A stretch of DNA of 64,000 nucleotides, taken from positions 1,874,501 through 1,938,500 of the forward strand of contig JACCIC010000063.1 of assembly GCA_018907035.1 (NCBI GenBank). Reading direction: 5' to 3'. This document shows, piece after piece, positions 35,110 through 45,749 of the stretch. Position 1 is the first letter of the stretch, and every line of letters starts with the position of its first letter. Source of the DNA: Sycobia sp. Sy_11 (Eukaryota; Arthropoda; Insecta; Hymenoptera; Epichrysomallidae). The notes under the pieces are model-generated. The model was not told the DNA's origin. It saw only the letters and a program-made list of their open reading frames with translations, and did no database searches. A program made the translations under genes and the position numbers.

Positions 35110-35880
35110 TAGGTACAAGCTTTCTTGATGTCTGTGTAAAATTTAAGCGCCATATCTCCATTAGTATGTGTTTGTCAGCTGATTGTTTACGACGCAAAAG
35201 GTTTATCTGGCGATATTGACTATGGAGAAAAAAATTGATCAACGAGTTTGCTTGAAATTTTGTGTTTCCAGTGGAATTGTGGCTGCGGAATCGTTGAAAA
35301 TGTTGCAGAAGTGTTTTGGGGAGTCTACTTTATCGCGAACGCGAGTATTTGAGTGGTACAAAGCATTCAGTGAAGGTTGTGAAATCGTCGAAAACTTGCC
35401 TCATGCAAGTCGCCCATCCACCGAAAATCAAGGTGAAGCTCATCGTTTTTTTTCGATTACCATGGAGTGCTTCACCATGAATTCGTTCCAGGAGGTCAAA
35501 CAGTCAAAAAGGGGTACTACTTGGCCGTTTTGAGGAATCTACGTGAAGCAATTCGTCGTAAACGACCGAATTGGTGGGCAGACAATTCATGGTTTGTTCA
35601 CCACGATAATGCGCCGGCTCACTCCAGCATGATTGTGTCTGATTTTTTGGCCAAACATGAAATGAAAGTCATCGCTCAGCGACCGTATTCGCCAAATTTG
35701 GCTCCCTGTGACTTTTTCCTCTTTCCGAAACTCAAAAATCCTCTTCGGGGAACGCACCATGAGTCCGTAGTCAATATCGCCAAACAAAGTTTCTGGGTCG
35801 TAAACGAACAGCTGACAAACACACACTAATGAAGATATGTCGCTCAAATTTCACACAGACATCAAGAAAAGTTGTACCAA
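35110..35880 (+). mobile_element. Mariner deletion derivative with ~120 bp TIRs
   Basis: The left end (35110-about 35225) and right end (about 35763-35880) are near-exact inverted repeats for about 120 bp. Anchors are 'cttgatgtctgtgt', 'gtttgtcagctg', 'gtttacgac' and 'ggcgatattgact'. TA flanks both ends (35108-35109 and 35881-35882). Total length is about 771 bp against about 1.3 kb for a full mariner. The long TIRs extend past the start of the transposase frame, so the left start codon region lies in or next to the repeat. Confidence 0.88.
35221..35826 (+). pseudogene. Mariner transposase remnant, internal deletion plus frameshift
   Basis: It starts MEKKIDQRVCLKFC (35221) and runs through the helix-turn-helix part (AAESLKMLQKCFGEST, RVFEWYKAFSEG, to SRPSTENQ). 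It then jumps to the catalytic half, lacking the TGDETW block with the first Asp. After a shift to the frame of 35467 it reads HHEFVPGGQTVKKGYY, the second Asp in VHHDNAPAHSS and the third in NLAPCDFFLFPKLK. The C-terminus is replaced by TIR sequence, so residues after about 35770 are not real transposase. Confidence 0.88.
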
Positions 35881-36479
35881 TATAGCAAAAAAAAATTGAT
35901 TGAACATGAAAAATTCGATCGATACACATTTTATACGCGAGTTAACGAGTTATACTTGTTTTCCAAACACCATGAAAAAATATATTTATGAGCATGCTGT
36001 CAAAAGTTTACAAAGGTATGAGGTGAGCGTAATTGGTCTTTTAGTATTGTCCGATTTAGGTATTAAATGCACATATTATTTCATCCATTCTTCCGGAAAA
36101 AGATTTTATCTATAAATTTCGTTAAAAAAATTCAAACGAATTAATCTAAATTTAAGTGTAGTTTTATAAGAGTCTCATAGTCAATTTCACCTAGTCAAGA
36201 GAGAGAAATTTATATTTCCGTAATTTAAAGCGGTATTAAATGCTACGAAATCGAAGGAGTCGTTCAAAAATTTGTTTACTTGGCATATGTAAATCCAGTC
36301 TGTATCTAAATGGTCTAAATGGACCAAAGGTGAACTGAATTTATTTAAAGCAGTGTCGTCTTTCTTCTTAATTTGTAAGTTTAGTAAGTTTTAGTTAGTA
36401 AGTAAGCATTTACGATTTTGAGATAATGCTATGATTTTGAGGCTTTATTCTATGTTTTTTATTTTTATACTAGCTAGTT
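35881..36479. other. AT-rich DNA, nothing recognised
   Basis: A 71-codon frame (35900-36115) shows no motif. Confidence 0.5.
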
Positions 36480-37740
36480 CAACTGTGTTATCAGAACAGT
36501 TAATATTCTTAATTTCAACCAATGCAAGATTATATTTAATTAATCAGATGATACCATACCTTCGGAACGTAGACGATCTTTCCTGTATGTTTTAAAACCA
36601 GGTATATGGAAACTTTTATTTGGGCAGAGCCAATATTCAACGCAAAGGAGTATATCTATTTCATTTACAATTTTCAAAATCTCATCTCTTATAGAGCCAA
36701 TACTTCTACAGTTCCAAAACATTATTTTGAAGTGTTTCGTGTACAAATTTGAATTTAAATTAGCCATGTTTATGATTTTTTTGTTTTTTTCGTTTAAAGA
36801 GCACCAGATTCTATTTCCTGAGTAGCTGTTCTGATTGATACTCCATATCTGAAAATTCACTTTTGTTTTTTATTCTGACGAGTTTAATTTTTGTTGCTTT
36901 ATCTTCAATATGAGGATATAATTGATAAAAAGAAGATAAAACGTAATAATAAATATAATTTCATTAATGTCTTTTGTTAATTTTAGAACTTCGTCATATA
37001 CGTTTAAATTTTTACGACAATTAATAATAAAGTTTGTAAACTGTGCATAATTGATTCAAAAAGAGGATTTATTTTCGGAAACTTTTACAGCGAGTTCAAG
37101 TGCTTGTTCTATACTAGGTTTTCTATTTACTAGAGTTAGTGTATTTTCTGTTTTTATTTTTTTGATTTTCTAGTTTTTGGTTTTGAAAAGCCTTCATCGT
37201 TCAATAATACTTTATTTTAGTTATTAGTTTCATTCGTAGAAATTGATAAAGGTCTTTTAATATTTGTGTCTTTTTGCAGTAGTTCACTGGATAGATTTTC
37301 ACTTAGACTCGCAACTTTCAATAAATCAAAAAACAATATTTTATTTACTTGGCTGAGATTATGAGTGTTTATATTTGTTTTGATGTTGGGACAACTCTTA
37401 ACTAAGTATTCTTGTTTATTACAGAGAAAGCAAGTGGTATAGTCTGTAGAAATAAAATACTGTTTTTTAAAGTACTGTATACTGTTTTTTCGTGCGAAAT
37501 TTGCATGGAATCCAGTAAGGAATTTTCTTATTTGGGATTCATTAAAATTTGTTGACGAAAAGGCAGAATATACGATCTACCTGGTATAGATAAGAATGCC
37601 CGTATGTATGTTATAGGCGAAATAATTGTAACCTTATGCTTTTCTACTACTTCAATAATGACGTTATTTCGAATTATTGGACAAATGTTTGAAATTACGA
37701 CTCTTTTATTATCATTTATTAGAGGCTAGATAGATAAAAT
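36480..37740 (-). pseudogene. Non-LTR retrotransposon: ORF1 end and ORF2 start
   Basis: On the minus strand an ORF1 remnant comes first (about 37740-37180). It includes CFLCNKQEYLVKSC near 37420, matching a C-x2-C-x4-H-x4-C zinc knuckle with Tyr in the His position. ORF2 then begins near 36860-36545 with FKIMFWNCRSIGS, EIDILLCVEYWL and SFHIPGFKTYRKDR, the N-terminus of an apurinic-type endonuclease. The element breaks off at about 36540, so RT is absent. The order ORF1-ORF2 fits Jockey/I-type LINEs. It may belong to the same family as the 3' fragment at 33298, but no overlap allows a test. Confidence 0.75.
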
Positions 37741-37742
37741 TA

Positions 37743-38812
37743 CCCGTGAAAATTTCATTCTCGAATTTAACTAGTATCGGGTTAGTTTTCTTTATTAAAT
37801 GTTCGGATCCAGAAGGGACATCTAGTCTGATCCTAATTCCGATTTGTCCCACTTTTAATAGCATTTTATGTAGGGAACGAGCTTAGATTTTGGTAGGTCT
37901 GTTAGAAAATAGACAGAATCTAGTCAGAAAATCTAGAAATTAAAACGATTTAACAATTATTCTAATTGTATTTCCTCGATCAAGTGAATAATTTTTTTAC
38001 TCTTCAATATTAATTTATTTAAAATAAAAAATATATTTACGTATTTAGGTAACACATACCATTTAATTAGAATTTATAAATTATATTCTATATGTATTAC
38101 TACGTATTACGTATTACGATTTACAGTTAACAATTAATAATTATTAATATATTTTTTATACCAATTATTATAAATTTTAATATTAAACATCTCTTTTAAA
38201 CGTATAAATTATTTTATTTCGATGAAAAAATTCATTATATAATAATTTTATAAACACAAGATAAAACATACATATAGTAAATCAATTTTTTAAATTCTTC
38301 CCCATGTTGGAAAGAGCTGCGGGTGTTTATATACAAATATGTGTGTGTGTGTGTAATTTTTGTACCCATAAGGTCTTGATTAGAAAAGACATCGTTCTTT
38401 CTAATATTAGAAAAAGTTGAGGAAATCTAACTAGAATCAAAATAGAAAGTCTAACTATTTCCTTAATTCTCCTACTTGGCAGATTCCGCCTAGAAAAACG
38501 CCATTCTTTTCAACATAGGGAGAAGTTAAGGAAATCTGACTAGATCCAAGATAGAAAGCCTGATAATTTCCTTAAGTTTCCTACTTGTAAAATTTAGACT
38601 ATAGAAAACACGTATTTCTTTCTAACATCAATAAAAGATAAGGAAATCTGAATAAATTCGAGAAAGTAATAATTAATATATGAAAATTATTCGATGATCG
38701 TAGGGAAATCTAACTCAGATCTGGCGAGTATTAGCTACATGAGGAAATCATCAGTAATACTGACTAGGATCTAGCCCGAACTAGGGATATACCGAGTATA
38801 TTTCTGCACGGG
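37743..38812 (-). mobile_element. Family 1 TIR element, copy D lacking tRNA-like module
   Basis: It starts 'cccgtgaaaatttcattctcg' with TA before it and ends 'atatttctgcacggg'. It follows copy B (27447-28673) closely, except that about 125 bp holding the tRNA-like module is absent at about 38230 ('gatgaaaaaattc' joins 'attatataataatttt'). The (TA)n tract is replaced by a short (GT)n run near 38339-38355. Confidence 0.85.
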
Positions 38813-39432
38813 GAAGGTCGGAGTTCTTTTCATCGAAGTAAAATAATTTATACGTTCAACGGAAGTGTTTAATGTTAAACACATTTAACGGAGGTCTACG
38901 ATCGCCACATTTATTAATGAATCTTACTAAATAAATGTCAAATTTTCAAATATTTACTTAGTGAATGTATTAGAAAGTATCGCAATTTTGTCAATATTTT
39001 AACCCATCGTCCAATTTAGAGGTTAAAGTAATCTCATTACTTCTATAATACAAATATGTCTGAATAAATAAATATTTCGTTTCTCCAGCCTAAATGTTCC
39101 GCTAAAATTGGCGTAGCATATTAATTTTCTATAGTATACCTATAGTATAATATATATTTAAAAGAGGTTTTATTGTGAAAGAGTTCTAGAGGGAGAATTA
39201 GAACTACGCACTATGGAACGGGGGCTGGGAGAACGGGACAAGACTTTTCTTGCGAAATTGAAATTTCTTGAATAAAGTCGAAAAAGTAATAATGAATACA
39301 AGACGTGTATTAGATGATCGTAGGGAAATCTAATTCGTATCTGGCGAGTATTACCTATATGAGGACATCATCAGTAATACTGACTAGGATCTAGCCCGAA
39401 CTAGGGATATGCCGAGTATATTTCTGCACGGG
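38813..39432. repeat. Family 1 fragments
   Basis: 38813-38895 matches the family 1 interior in plus orientation ('aaggtcggagttcttttcatcga'). About 39250-39432 is the terminal part in minus orientation, ending 'tttctgcacggg' before TA. The stretch between is not recognised. Confidence 0.65.
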
Positions 39433-39539
39433 TAAGTATAAATTAATTTTCACTTTTTGATTTATTAACATTTGCACTAAATTTTTACTGTTCAAATAAA
39501 CACAATATAATTTATATCTAATTTAGTTAAAATTTAGCT

Positions 39540-39765
39540 AAAAAGTTGATTTTTCTATGCCATCGATGTAATCATCGTTAGTAAACTCGTCGACCGAATC
39601 AATCACAATACCATATTTTTCACTTGGTACCGAATTGCATATTTTGGCGTTTGATTTTTGAGAAGAACTTGTAATCTTTGCGTTATGATCTAACTTATCA
39701 CTAAGCTTGTTGTTGTTTATTTCGAAAGCGTGACTACAAAAGTTGCAGCAAAACTGTAACTATTA
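39540..39765 (-). CDS. Short open frame, possible zinc-finger remnant or exon
   Basis: A minus-strand frame of about 72 codons ends at a stop near 39543. It contains CCNFCSHAFEINNN near its start and an acidic tail (IVIDSVDEFTNDDYIDG). An AG dinucleotide after a pyrimidine-containing stretch lies just upstream, so it could be a terminal exon or part of a domesticated or decayed transposon protein. There is no start codon, no family recognised and no support beyond peptide quality. Chance remains possible. Confidence 0.2.
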
Positions 39766-39769
39766 CTGA

Positions 39770-40035
39770 ATGGCACAGTCAAAATATCAGAAACAGAAAA
39801 TATTTTACGATCACACATTTATTCAAAGAGCTAAGTCTGTAATAAATACGCGGTACTTTGGAGCTGTGAGTAAACACGTCTACCAGCGACCAAAGCACAA
39901 AGACTCATATCTAAACTTTGTCATGAGAAAATTAAATAAAAAATACAATTTCAACGTTATCTTATACTTGTTTCAAATTGATAATTAATGTGTTGTATTC
40001 TATTACATACAAGTTCAGCCTACGTATTTCATATT

Positions 40036-40089
<54 letters not shown>

Positions 40090-41246
40090 ATTGGTCGCTT
40101 ACACAAGTGGCCAAAAATTACCTGGGTTAGTATGTAAGTCCAATTATGACATCTTATAAGTAAAATGTTGTATGCGAATGACTAAATGAAGTTGATTAAA
40201 AATTATGAACTCGATGAAAATTAAACATTTTTATAATTTAAATAATAATGAACGTGTGAAGGAATTTATCTAAAAATAATCCTTAATCATAATATCAATT
40301 TTTTATTTATCAGCGCTATTTAATATCTATGATTTCGATCTAGTTTTATAGTAGATTTTCTAAATAAATTGTATTTATTAAAAGAAATTTTGTATGAGAA
40401 TCACTATTTTTGATGCCATATTTGAAGAAATAACACATTTACAAGTAATTATATTGCCCAATGAAACTGGACAAATTTTATACGCATTAGTATGTAAGTA
40501 GCTCTAATAATTTTACCTCTGCTTTGAAAGCAATTAATTGGAACAAAAAACCTTAGTAATCGGAATTATACCTCGATTATTTTGGACTATATGATCGGTC
40601 AAATAGTTAAGGCCTCTTAAGCCATCTGATTTAAAAAACAATTCTTCAGATTTGATATGAATAGGCATTCTTTACCTACGGTTAGCCGATTAAAATTAGA
40701 TTTTCCACCGTTATCATATGATAAAATGAAAATGAAATTATTGGATAAGTTATAAAATGGCACTTTTCTTAGGTTTCAGAGTAATAGCGATAATTTTAAA
40801 AATGGTGAGATAAAAACGTTATTTTAATCATAACTTTTCAAGAATAATAGTTTCAATAAAAATATAGTAATTGTATTTTAATCACTGAATATCTGTATAA
40901 AATATAATTATATGCAATTATTTATTATATTTATTTTTAATACTTTTTACTAATTTATTGACTTAATAAATTAGATAAATTTATCTGTTCCTTGTTTTAC
41001 TCGTGATTTCACGTCGCGCCTTTACGTATGTCTGTTATACATATCCAACAACTTTTCCGCGTGTCAGGTTTTCGCTTCCTCCCTCATTTTCCATCAATCG
41101 TCGCTAGTCGATATGCCCCTTCTCTCCATTTTACTGGAGTGTCTAGCACGGGTGATCGCAACGATTGTTCTATCTAATCGTTACACGTGTAATTCGAGCA
41201 CCCGTCATTAGCCGAGCGGCTTAATGGGCTTATCTTTATATATATA
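39770..41246. other. AT-rich DNA, nothing recognised
   Basis: It contains a (TA)n tract at about 40040-40088. A 72-codon frame at 39770-39988 has no recognisable domain. G+C rises slightly after 41000. Confidence 0.5.
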
Positions 41247-41828
41247 CAGTCTTCCCAAAAGAACTGATCAACGTCTCACAATGAGATCGAGAAGGAAAAG
41301 TTATGTGTAAATGTTGAATCAATTTTAGGCTATTTCCAATAGTTTTTGCGTTGCGTGCCAGTGTCCATAAGCCAATCAGGATTCAGAGATCTCGGCCAGC
41401 GCTCATGGGCCTGGAAAAGGAGAATCTAGGTAGAACTATTGATAAAGCAAAAAAAAAACAAAATGGTGAGATCTGTCGATAACGGCATAATAAATACGCA
41501 AACCACTACGACGGTTATAAAAATTGACGATATGTCCCTCCGTTTGTCAACAAAGATTTGATAGAGAGACATTCTAAAAGAAAGTCTTGAAAAGTGTTGT
41601 CAAAAAAGGTCGATTTTTGTAACGGCGGTATTGAGCTGCGTATTAATTAGGTCGTCATCGACAGATCTCACCATTTTGGTTTTTTCTTCTTCGTCAAGAA
41701 TTTCACCTAGTTTCTTCCTTTCCAGGCTAACAAGCGCTGGCCGAGATCTGTGTGTCCTGATTGGCTGTTGAACACTGGCGTGTAACGCAAAAACTATTGG
41801 CAATAGCCCAAAATTTATTTGACATTTA

Positions 41829-42275
41829 TGTTGAAGTCTTCAATTAAATAACAAGCAGATCAGAATAAATATTCAGTTAAGGTATTTATTAATAGCCAAA
41901 CTAGAAAAGATACAAATACTTTACAATAACAAAGCTAGTTGCAAGTGAAGTGTTCAACTCGACAACTGCACGCGTTCGCTGACAAAACTCCAAAGTCAAA
42001 CAGAACACAGATTCCAAATTCATACATATATACACTTGTCCTTAAATCGGAGTGAGGATGAGTTTATCTATATAACTACATCCCATTATATTAATAACAT
42101 TAAGTACCGATACAAAGGTAGGCGGCGCGGCGGCGCGCCGGTCCATATTTGTATCGAGGCATCAATAAGGAATCCAGGCAATTATGCGGTAATTACAATG
42201 TACCTGGAAATTTGCAACATTAAGGATAGTCGCCTCAATTATATTTCAAATTAATATTTACACAGTAATTCAACA
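41829..42275 (-). repeat. Copia 3' LTR
   Basis: It begins TGTTGAA and ends TTCAACA (perfect inverted ends). Just inside it on the minus strand lies a short purine-rich stretch (AAGTGCGAG, about 42276-42284), a candidate polypurine tract for plus-strand priming. The apparent 72-codon plus-strand frame inside each LTR is not a gene. Confidence 0.93.
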
Positions 42276-42285
42276 CTCGCACTTA

Positions 42286-43871
42286 AGTTGAAATCTTGCG
42301 TATATTTAATTTTTCACGCAGATAACAAAATTGCTGTTTTGCTAACGGCTTTGTAAAAAGATCAGCAAGCTGTTCTTTTGATTCGACATATCTGACATCT
42401 ATTTCTTTGCGACTCAATACATCATGAATGAAATGAAAACGTACGTCGATGTGGTTTGATCTTTTATGATATTCGCTATTGTTCGCTAATTTAATCGCCG
42501 ATTGGTTGTCTACATAAATAGGAATATAATCGCAAGCATACCTTAAATCTTTAAGTATTTAACGCAGCCAAATTGCTTCTTTTGTACCGTGTGTTAAAGT
42601 AATATATTCAGCTTCCGCGGTTAATAACGACACTATACTTTGTTTTTGACTGGACCAGCAAATTGGCCCGCCATTTAATAAAAACACGAACCCACTTCTA
42701 GATTTTCGCGTTTCGACACACCCGGCATAATCAGCGTCAGTGTATCCCGTTGCGCCCGTGAAACTTTCACTATTGCCAAAGACAATTCCATAATCACGAG
42801 TGCCTTGTAAATATCGGAAAATTCTCTTAACAACTTGCCAATGCTCTTGGCCAAAAGAATCGAAAAATTGGGTACAAAAATTTACGGCATACTCGATATC
42901 TGGACGACATACTCTTGCGGCGAATAAAAGCGAGCCGAGAGCCTCTCGGTACGGGATTTTTTTAATGTCGTCATTTCTAACAATATTCATATTATGCTTT
43001 TGTAGATGCAGACCCGGTTCTGCTGGTACGCTCAAAGGATTAGCATCAATCATTCCGAATCTAATTAACATTTTTTCAATATAAGACGGTTGACAAATTT
43101 TTATAATTCTTTTACCACGATCACGTTCAATTTGCATTCCAACAAACTCATTCGCCGCATCACTAATTATATTGAAATTACTTTTTAGGTATCGCAGTAC
43201 CTCACTAATTGCACTTTGACTTTCGGAAATCAATAACCCATCGTCTACTAAAAGCGCTAAATAAACTTTAAAATTTTTCACTGCACCAACAAACACGCAC
43301 TTATCACTTTCAATATTTTGAAAGTTGAAACTTTTTAAAAAACTAACAAACTTCTCGTTCCATTAGCGCGGAGATTGTTTTAATCCGTACATACTTTTCT
43401 GCAGTTTACACACCAGATTTTCATTCTCTGGGATGATATGTCCTTCTGGCTGTTGAAGATAGATGTCCTCTTGAAGGTGACCGTAGAGAAATGCAGTTTT
43501 TACGTCAAATTTCGATATTTCGTAATCTTTCTCTGCTGCCATAGCTAGAAGCACTCTTATCGATTCATATCGCACGACAGGCGCAAAGGTTTCAAAATAA
43601 TCTATTCCCTCTTGCTGGGAGAAACCTTTCGCTACAAGTCGCGCTTTATACCGATCACTGTGTTGAGCACTTTTTTTTATCGTAAACACTCATTTGCATC
43701 CGATGGTACGCTCACCTTTCGGCAATGGCACAAGTTTCCATGTAGCATTTTCCTGTAATGCGTCCATGTCGTCGTGAATAGCTTTTTTCTATTTTTCTGC
43801 ATCCGGGCCCGACATCGCTTCTTTATATGGCAGGGGCACGGCTTGTGCGATATGCACAACTGGATTTCCAT
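42286..43871 (-). pseudogene. Copia pol: RT and RNase H, with stops
   Basis: On the minus strand one frame holds, in order, the IN-RT linker (VPLPYKEAMSGPDAEK, near 43830), RT start (PLPKGERTIGC), RARL-type VAKGFSQQEGIDYFETFAPVV (near 43610), VKTAFLYGHLQEDIY, MYGLKQSPR, then the catalytic box as LLVDDGLLI (near 43250). RNase H follows with GYTDADYAG (near 42745), LTAEAEYI (near 42610), VDNQSAIKL and LADLFTKPL before a natural stop near 42286. The RT box usually has Tyr before Val-Asp-Asp; here it is Leu. Stops break the frame near 43795 and 43688 (positions of conserved Trp), 43363 and 42559. It would copy the genomic RNA to DNA if intact. Confidence 0.93.
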
Positions 43872-44081
43872 ACCTGTTTATTAAGTTGAGCTTTTCTCTG
43901 TTACGCAGCTGTCTCTTTTCTTATTTTTGATGTTCACTGTCTCCCACTTCATCAACAGCTCGTTGATCGGATGTAAAAACATCAACAGCTTGTTGATGAT
44001 TACTTCCATTGTTGCCTTGAATTTCTTGTATATGTTCAATCCTGAAATTAAATATCTCACGATGTTTTTCATCTTCTGCTT

Positions 44082-44789
44082 TTACATGCTTCTGGATATT
44101 TTCATTAAATCTACGTCGCTGCTTTCTTGTTTCAATTTTAATGCTTCGATTTGAAGAGCTAAGGAAGCGGTAGAATTTTCCGTCTCGCAAAGCCGCTTGT
44201 CTTCGCGAATTAGATGTAAAACAAGAGCATCCTTTGTTTTTTCCGCTTTCGATGTACACTCCCACGCCATTCTAAAAGTCGAAAATCTTGGTGGAAGTCC
44301 ATTCAACAGCCTGGACACCATATCTTTGTCAGAACGCTTTTCACCTGCGTCTTAAAGTTTTCTGCAAATGCTTTCGAACTGCTCGATCTGCAATGCAACT
44401 GATTGGCCGTCTCTGATTCGAAAATCGTAAAATTCTTGAAAAACGCTATCTACGTTATCAACACTGGAGGTTCCGTACAATTCATTCAGCTTATCCCACA
44501 TTGCTTTAGGCGTTCTGTAATTGATTAAATGCCGATGAATTGTTTTCTCCACAGAACTTAGCAAAAGCACGGCCGCTTGCGATAAGAATATTTTCCATTG
44601 CTTCCAATCGGCAGGTTTCGTTTCTTTGTCAGGTTCTTGAATAGTGCCGTCGATAAATCCAGTTAGATATTTGCCTTCGAGCACGAACTGGATACCAAAT
44701 TTCCACAACTCATAGTTGGTTTCATTGAGCTTGGTCAGATCGAAGTTTTCTTTATCAGCCATGATAACTAAACTGCTGCTAGCACTCAC
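44082..44789 (-). pseudogene. Copia gag, one in-frame stop
   Basis: It starts near 44759-44789 (a Met precedes ADKENFDLTKL) and reads as a UBN2/Retrotran_gag_2 capsid: LNETNYELWKFGIQFVL, then MWDKLNELYG near 44500 and FESICRKL. A TAA stop (about 44352) follows; the same frame continues with DAGEKRSDKDMVSRLLNGLPP to about 44110. There the sequence jumps to the copia IN-RT linker (NENIQKHVKAEDEKHRE in another frame). The nucleocapsid zinc knuckle, protease and integrase are therefore deleted at about 44100-44115. Gag would form the particle that packages the RNA. Confidence 0.9.
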
Positions 44790-44907
44790 ACAAAACTATG
44801 TTAAACGACACTAATTTTACAAAAAATTACCGACTCTGAATTTGTATACAATACCTCGGTTGGCAATCTAATTTTAAAATTAATACAATACTTGCACGAC
44901 GAAAATT

Positions 44908-44923
44908 GACTGGGCCAATAACC
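44908..44923 (-). promoter_or_regulatory. Copia primer binding site (initiator tRNA-Met type)
   Basis: Directly inside the 5' LTR the minus strand reads GGTTATTGGCCCAGTC. From memory of the family, copia primes from a fragment of initiator tRNA-Met ending in the anticodon region, whose complement is GGTTATGGGCCCAG. The match differs at one position. It lies at the expected place for minus-strand DNA priming. Confidence 0.75.
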
Positions 44924-45370
44924 TGTTGAAAACTTCAATTAAATACCAAGCAGATCAGAATAAATATTCAGTTAAGGTATTTATTAATAGCCAAACTAGA
45001 AAAGATACAAATACTTTACAATAACAAAGCTAGTTGCAAGTGAAGTGTTCAACTCGACAACTGCACGCGTTCGCTGACAAAACTCCAAAATCAAACAGAA
45101 CACAGATTCCAAATTCATACATATATACACTTGTCCTTAAATCGGAGTGAGGATGAGTTTATCTATATAACTACATCCCATTATATTAATAACATTAAGT
45201 ACCGATACAAAGGTAGGCGGCTCGGCGGCGCGCCGGTCCATATTTGTATCGAGGCATCAATAAGGAATCCAGGCAATTATGCGGTAATTACAATGTACCT
45301 GGAAATTTGCAACATTAAGGATAGTCGCCTCAATTATATTGCAAATTAATATTTACACAGTAATTCAACA
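44924..45370 (-). repeat. Copia 5' LTR
   Basis: It is nearly identical to 41829-42275, with the same TGTTGAA…TTCAACA ends. Differences include GTC/AAC-type changes near the outer end and single changes near 44947, 45090, 45222 and 45342. Confidence 0.93.
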
Positions 45371-45438
45371 ATTTATACATAACTTTTCCTTCCCGATCCC
45401 ATTGTGATACGTTGATCAGTTATTTTGAGAAAACCGTG

Positions 45439-45749
45439 TATAAGGTGTCTTTAATATAACTAAAAATACTGTAGTAGCAAATTGTTAAATATCAGGGAAA
45501 ATTGTGTGGAGTTGTCAATATGCATGTTGGTCAATTACAAATAGTTTAATATTAATACGTAACAATGTTGCTCGGCCAATCAGCAATAATTTTGGTCAGT
45601 TCAGTTCAACAATGGGAGGAAATAGGCTAGTGCAATAACTTTAAACGGTTGTTTGTTCGTAGAAAGCGCGAGATTATCTTGACATCGATAAGCTTTGTAT
45701 TCATGTAGTTTATACATCTGCTCGAATAAGCATATCTTTAAATAAACAA
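45439..45749. other. No gene recognised
   Basis: Unremarkable AT-rich spacer between the foldback MITE and a family 2 copy. Confidence 0.5.

Larger units (their letters stand above)
41829..45370 (-). mobile_element. Ty1/copia LTR retrotransposon, young, deleted
   Basis: Two 447 bp LTRs (41829-42275 and 44924-45370) bound a 2648 bp interior. ATTTA flanks the whole element (41824-41828 and 45371-45375), a clean 5-bp target duplication. By eye the LTRs differ at about six positions (about 98.7% identity), so insertion was recent. The interior encodes gag and RT/RNase H but no protease or integrase core. In-frame stops occur in both genes. It must have moved with enzymes from a complete relative, or decayed quickly after insertion. 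Confidence 0.95.
41247..45438. mobile_element. Foldback MITE carrying a nested copia element
   Basis: The left end (41247, 'cagtcttcccaaaagaactg') and right end (45438; minus strand 'cacggttttctcaaaataac') are inverted repeats. TA lies on both sides (41245-41246 and 45439-45440). The left arm (about 41247-41525) is matched by a right arm at about 41600-41828 that continues at 45371-45438. The arms share 'agatctcggccagcg', 'gtaacgcaaaaactattgg' and 'gtgagatctgtcgat'. Without the copia element and one TSD copy the MITE is about 645 bp. TA flanks suggest the Tc1/mariner superfamily. Confidence 0.85.

Noticed and set aside
42036..42254. Two near-identical 72-codon frames (also 45131-45349)
   Set aside because: Both lie inside the copia LTRs on the strand opposite to the element's genes; the repetition reflects the LTR, not a gene.
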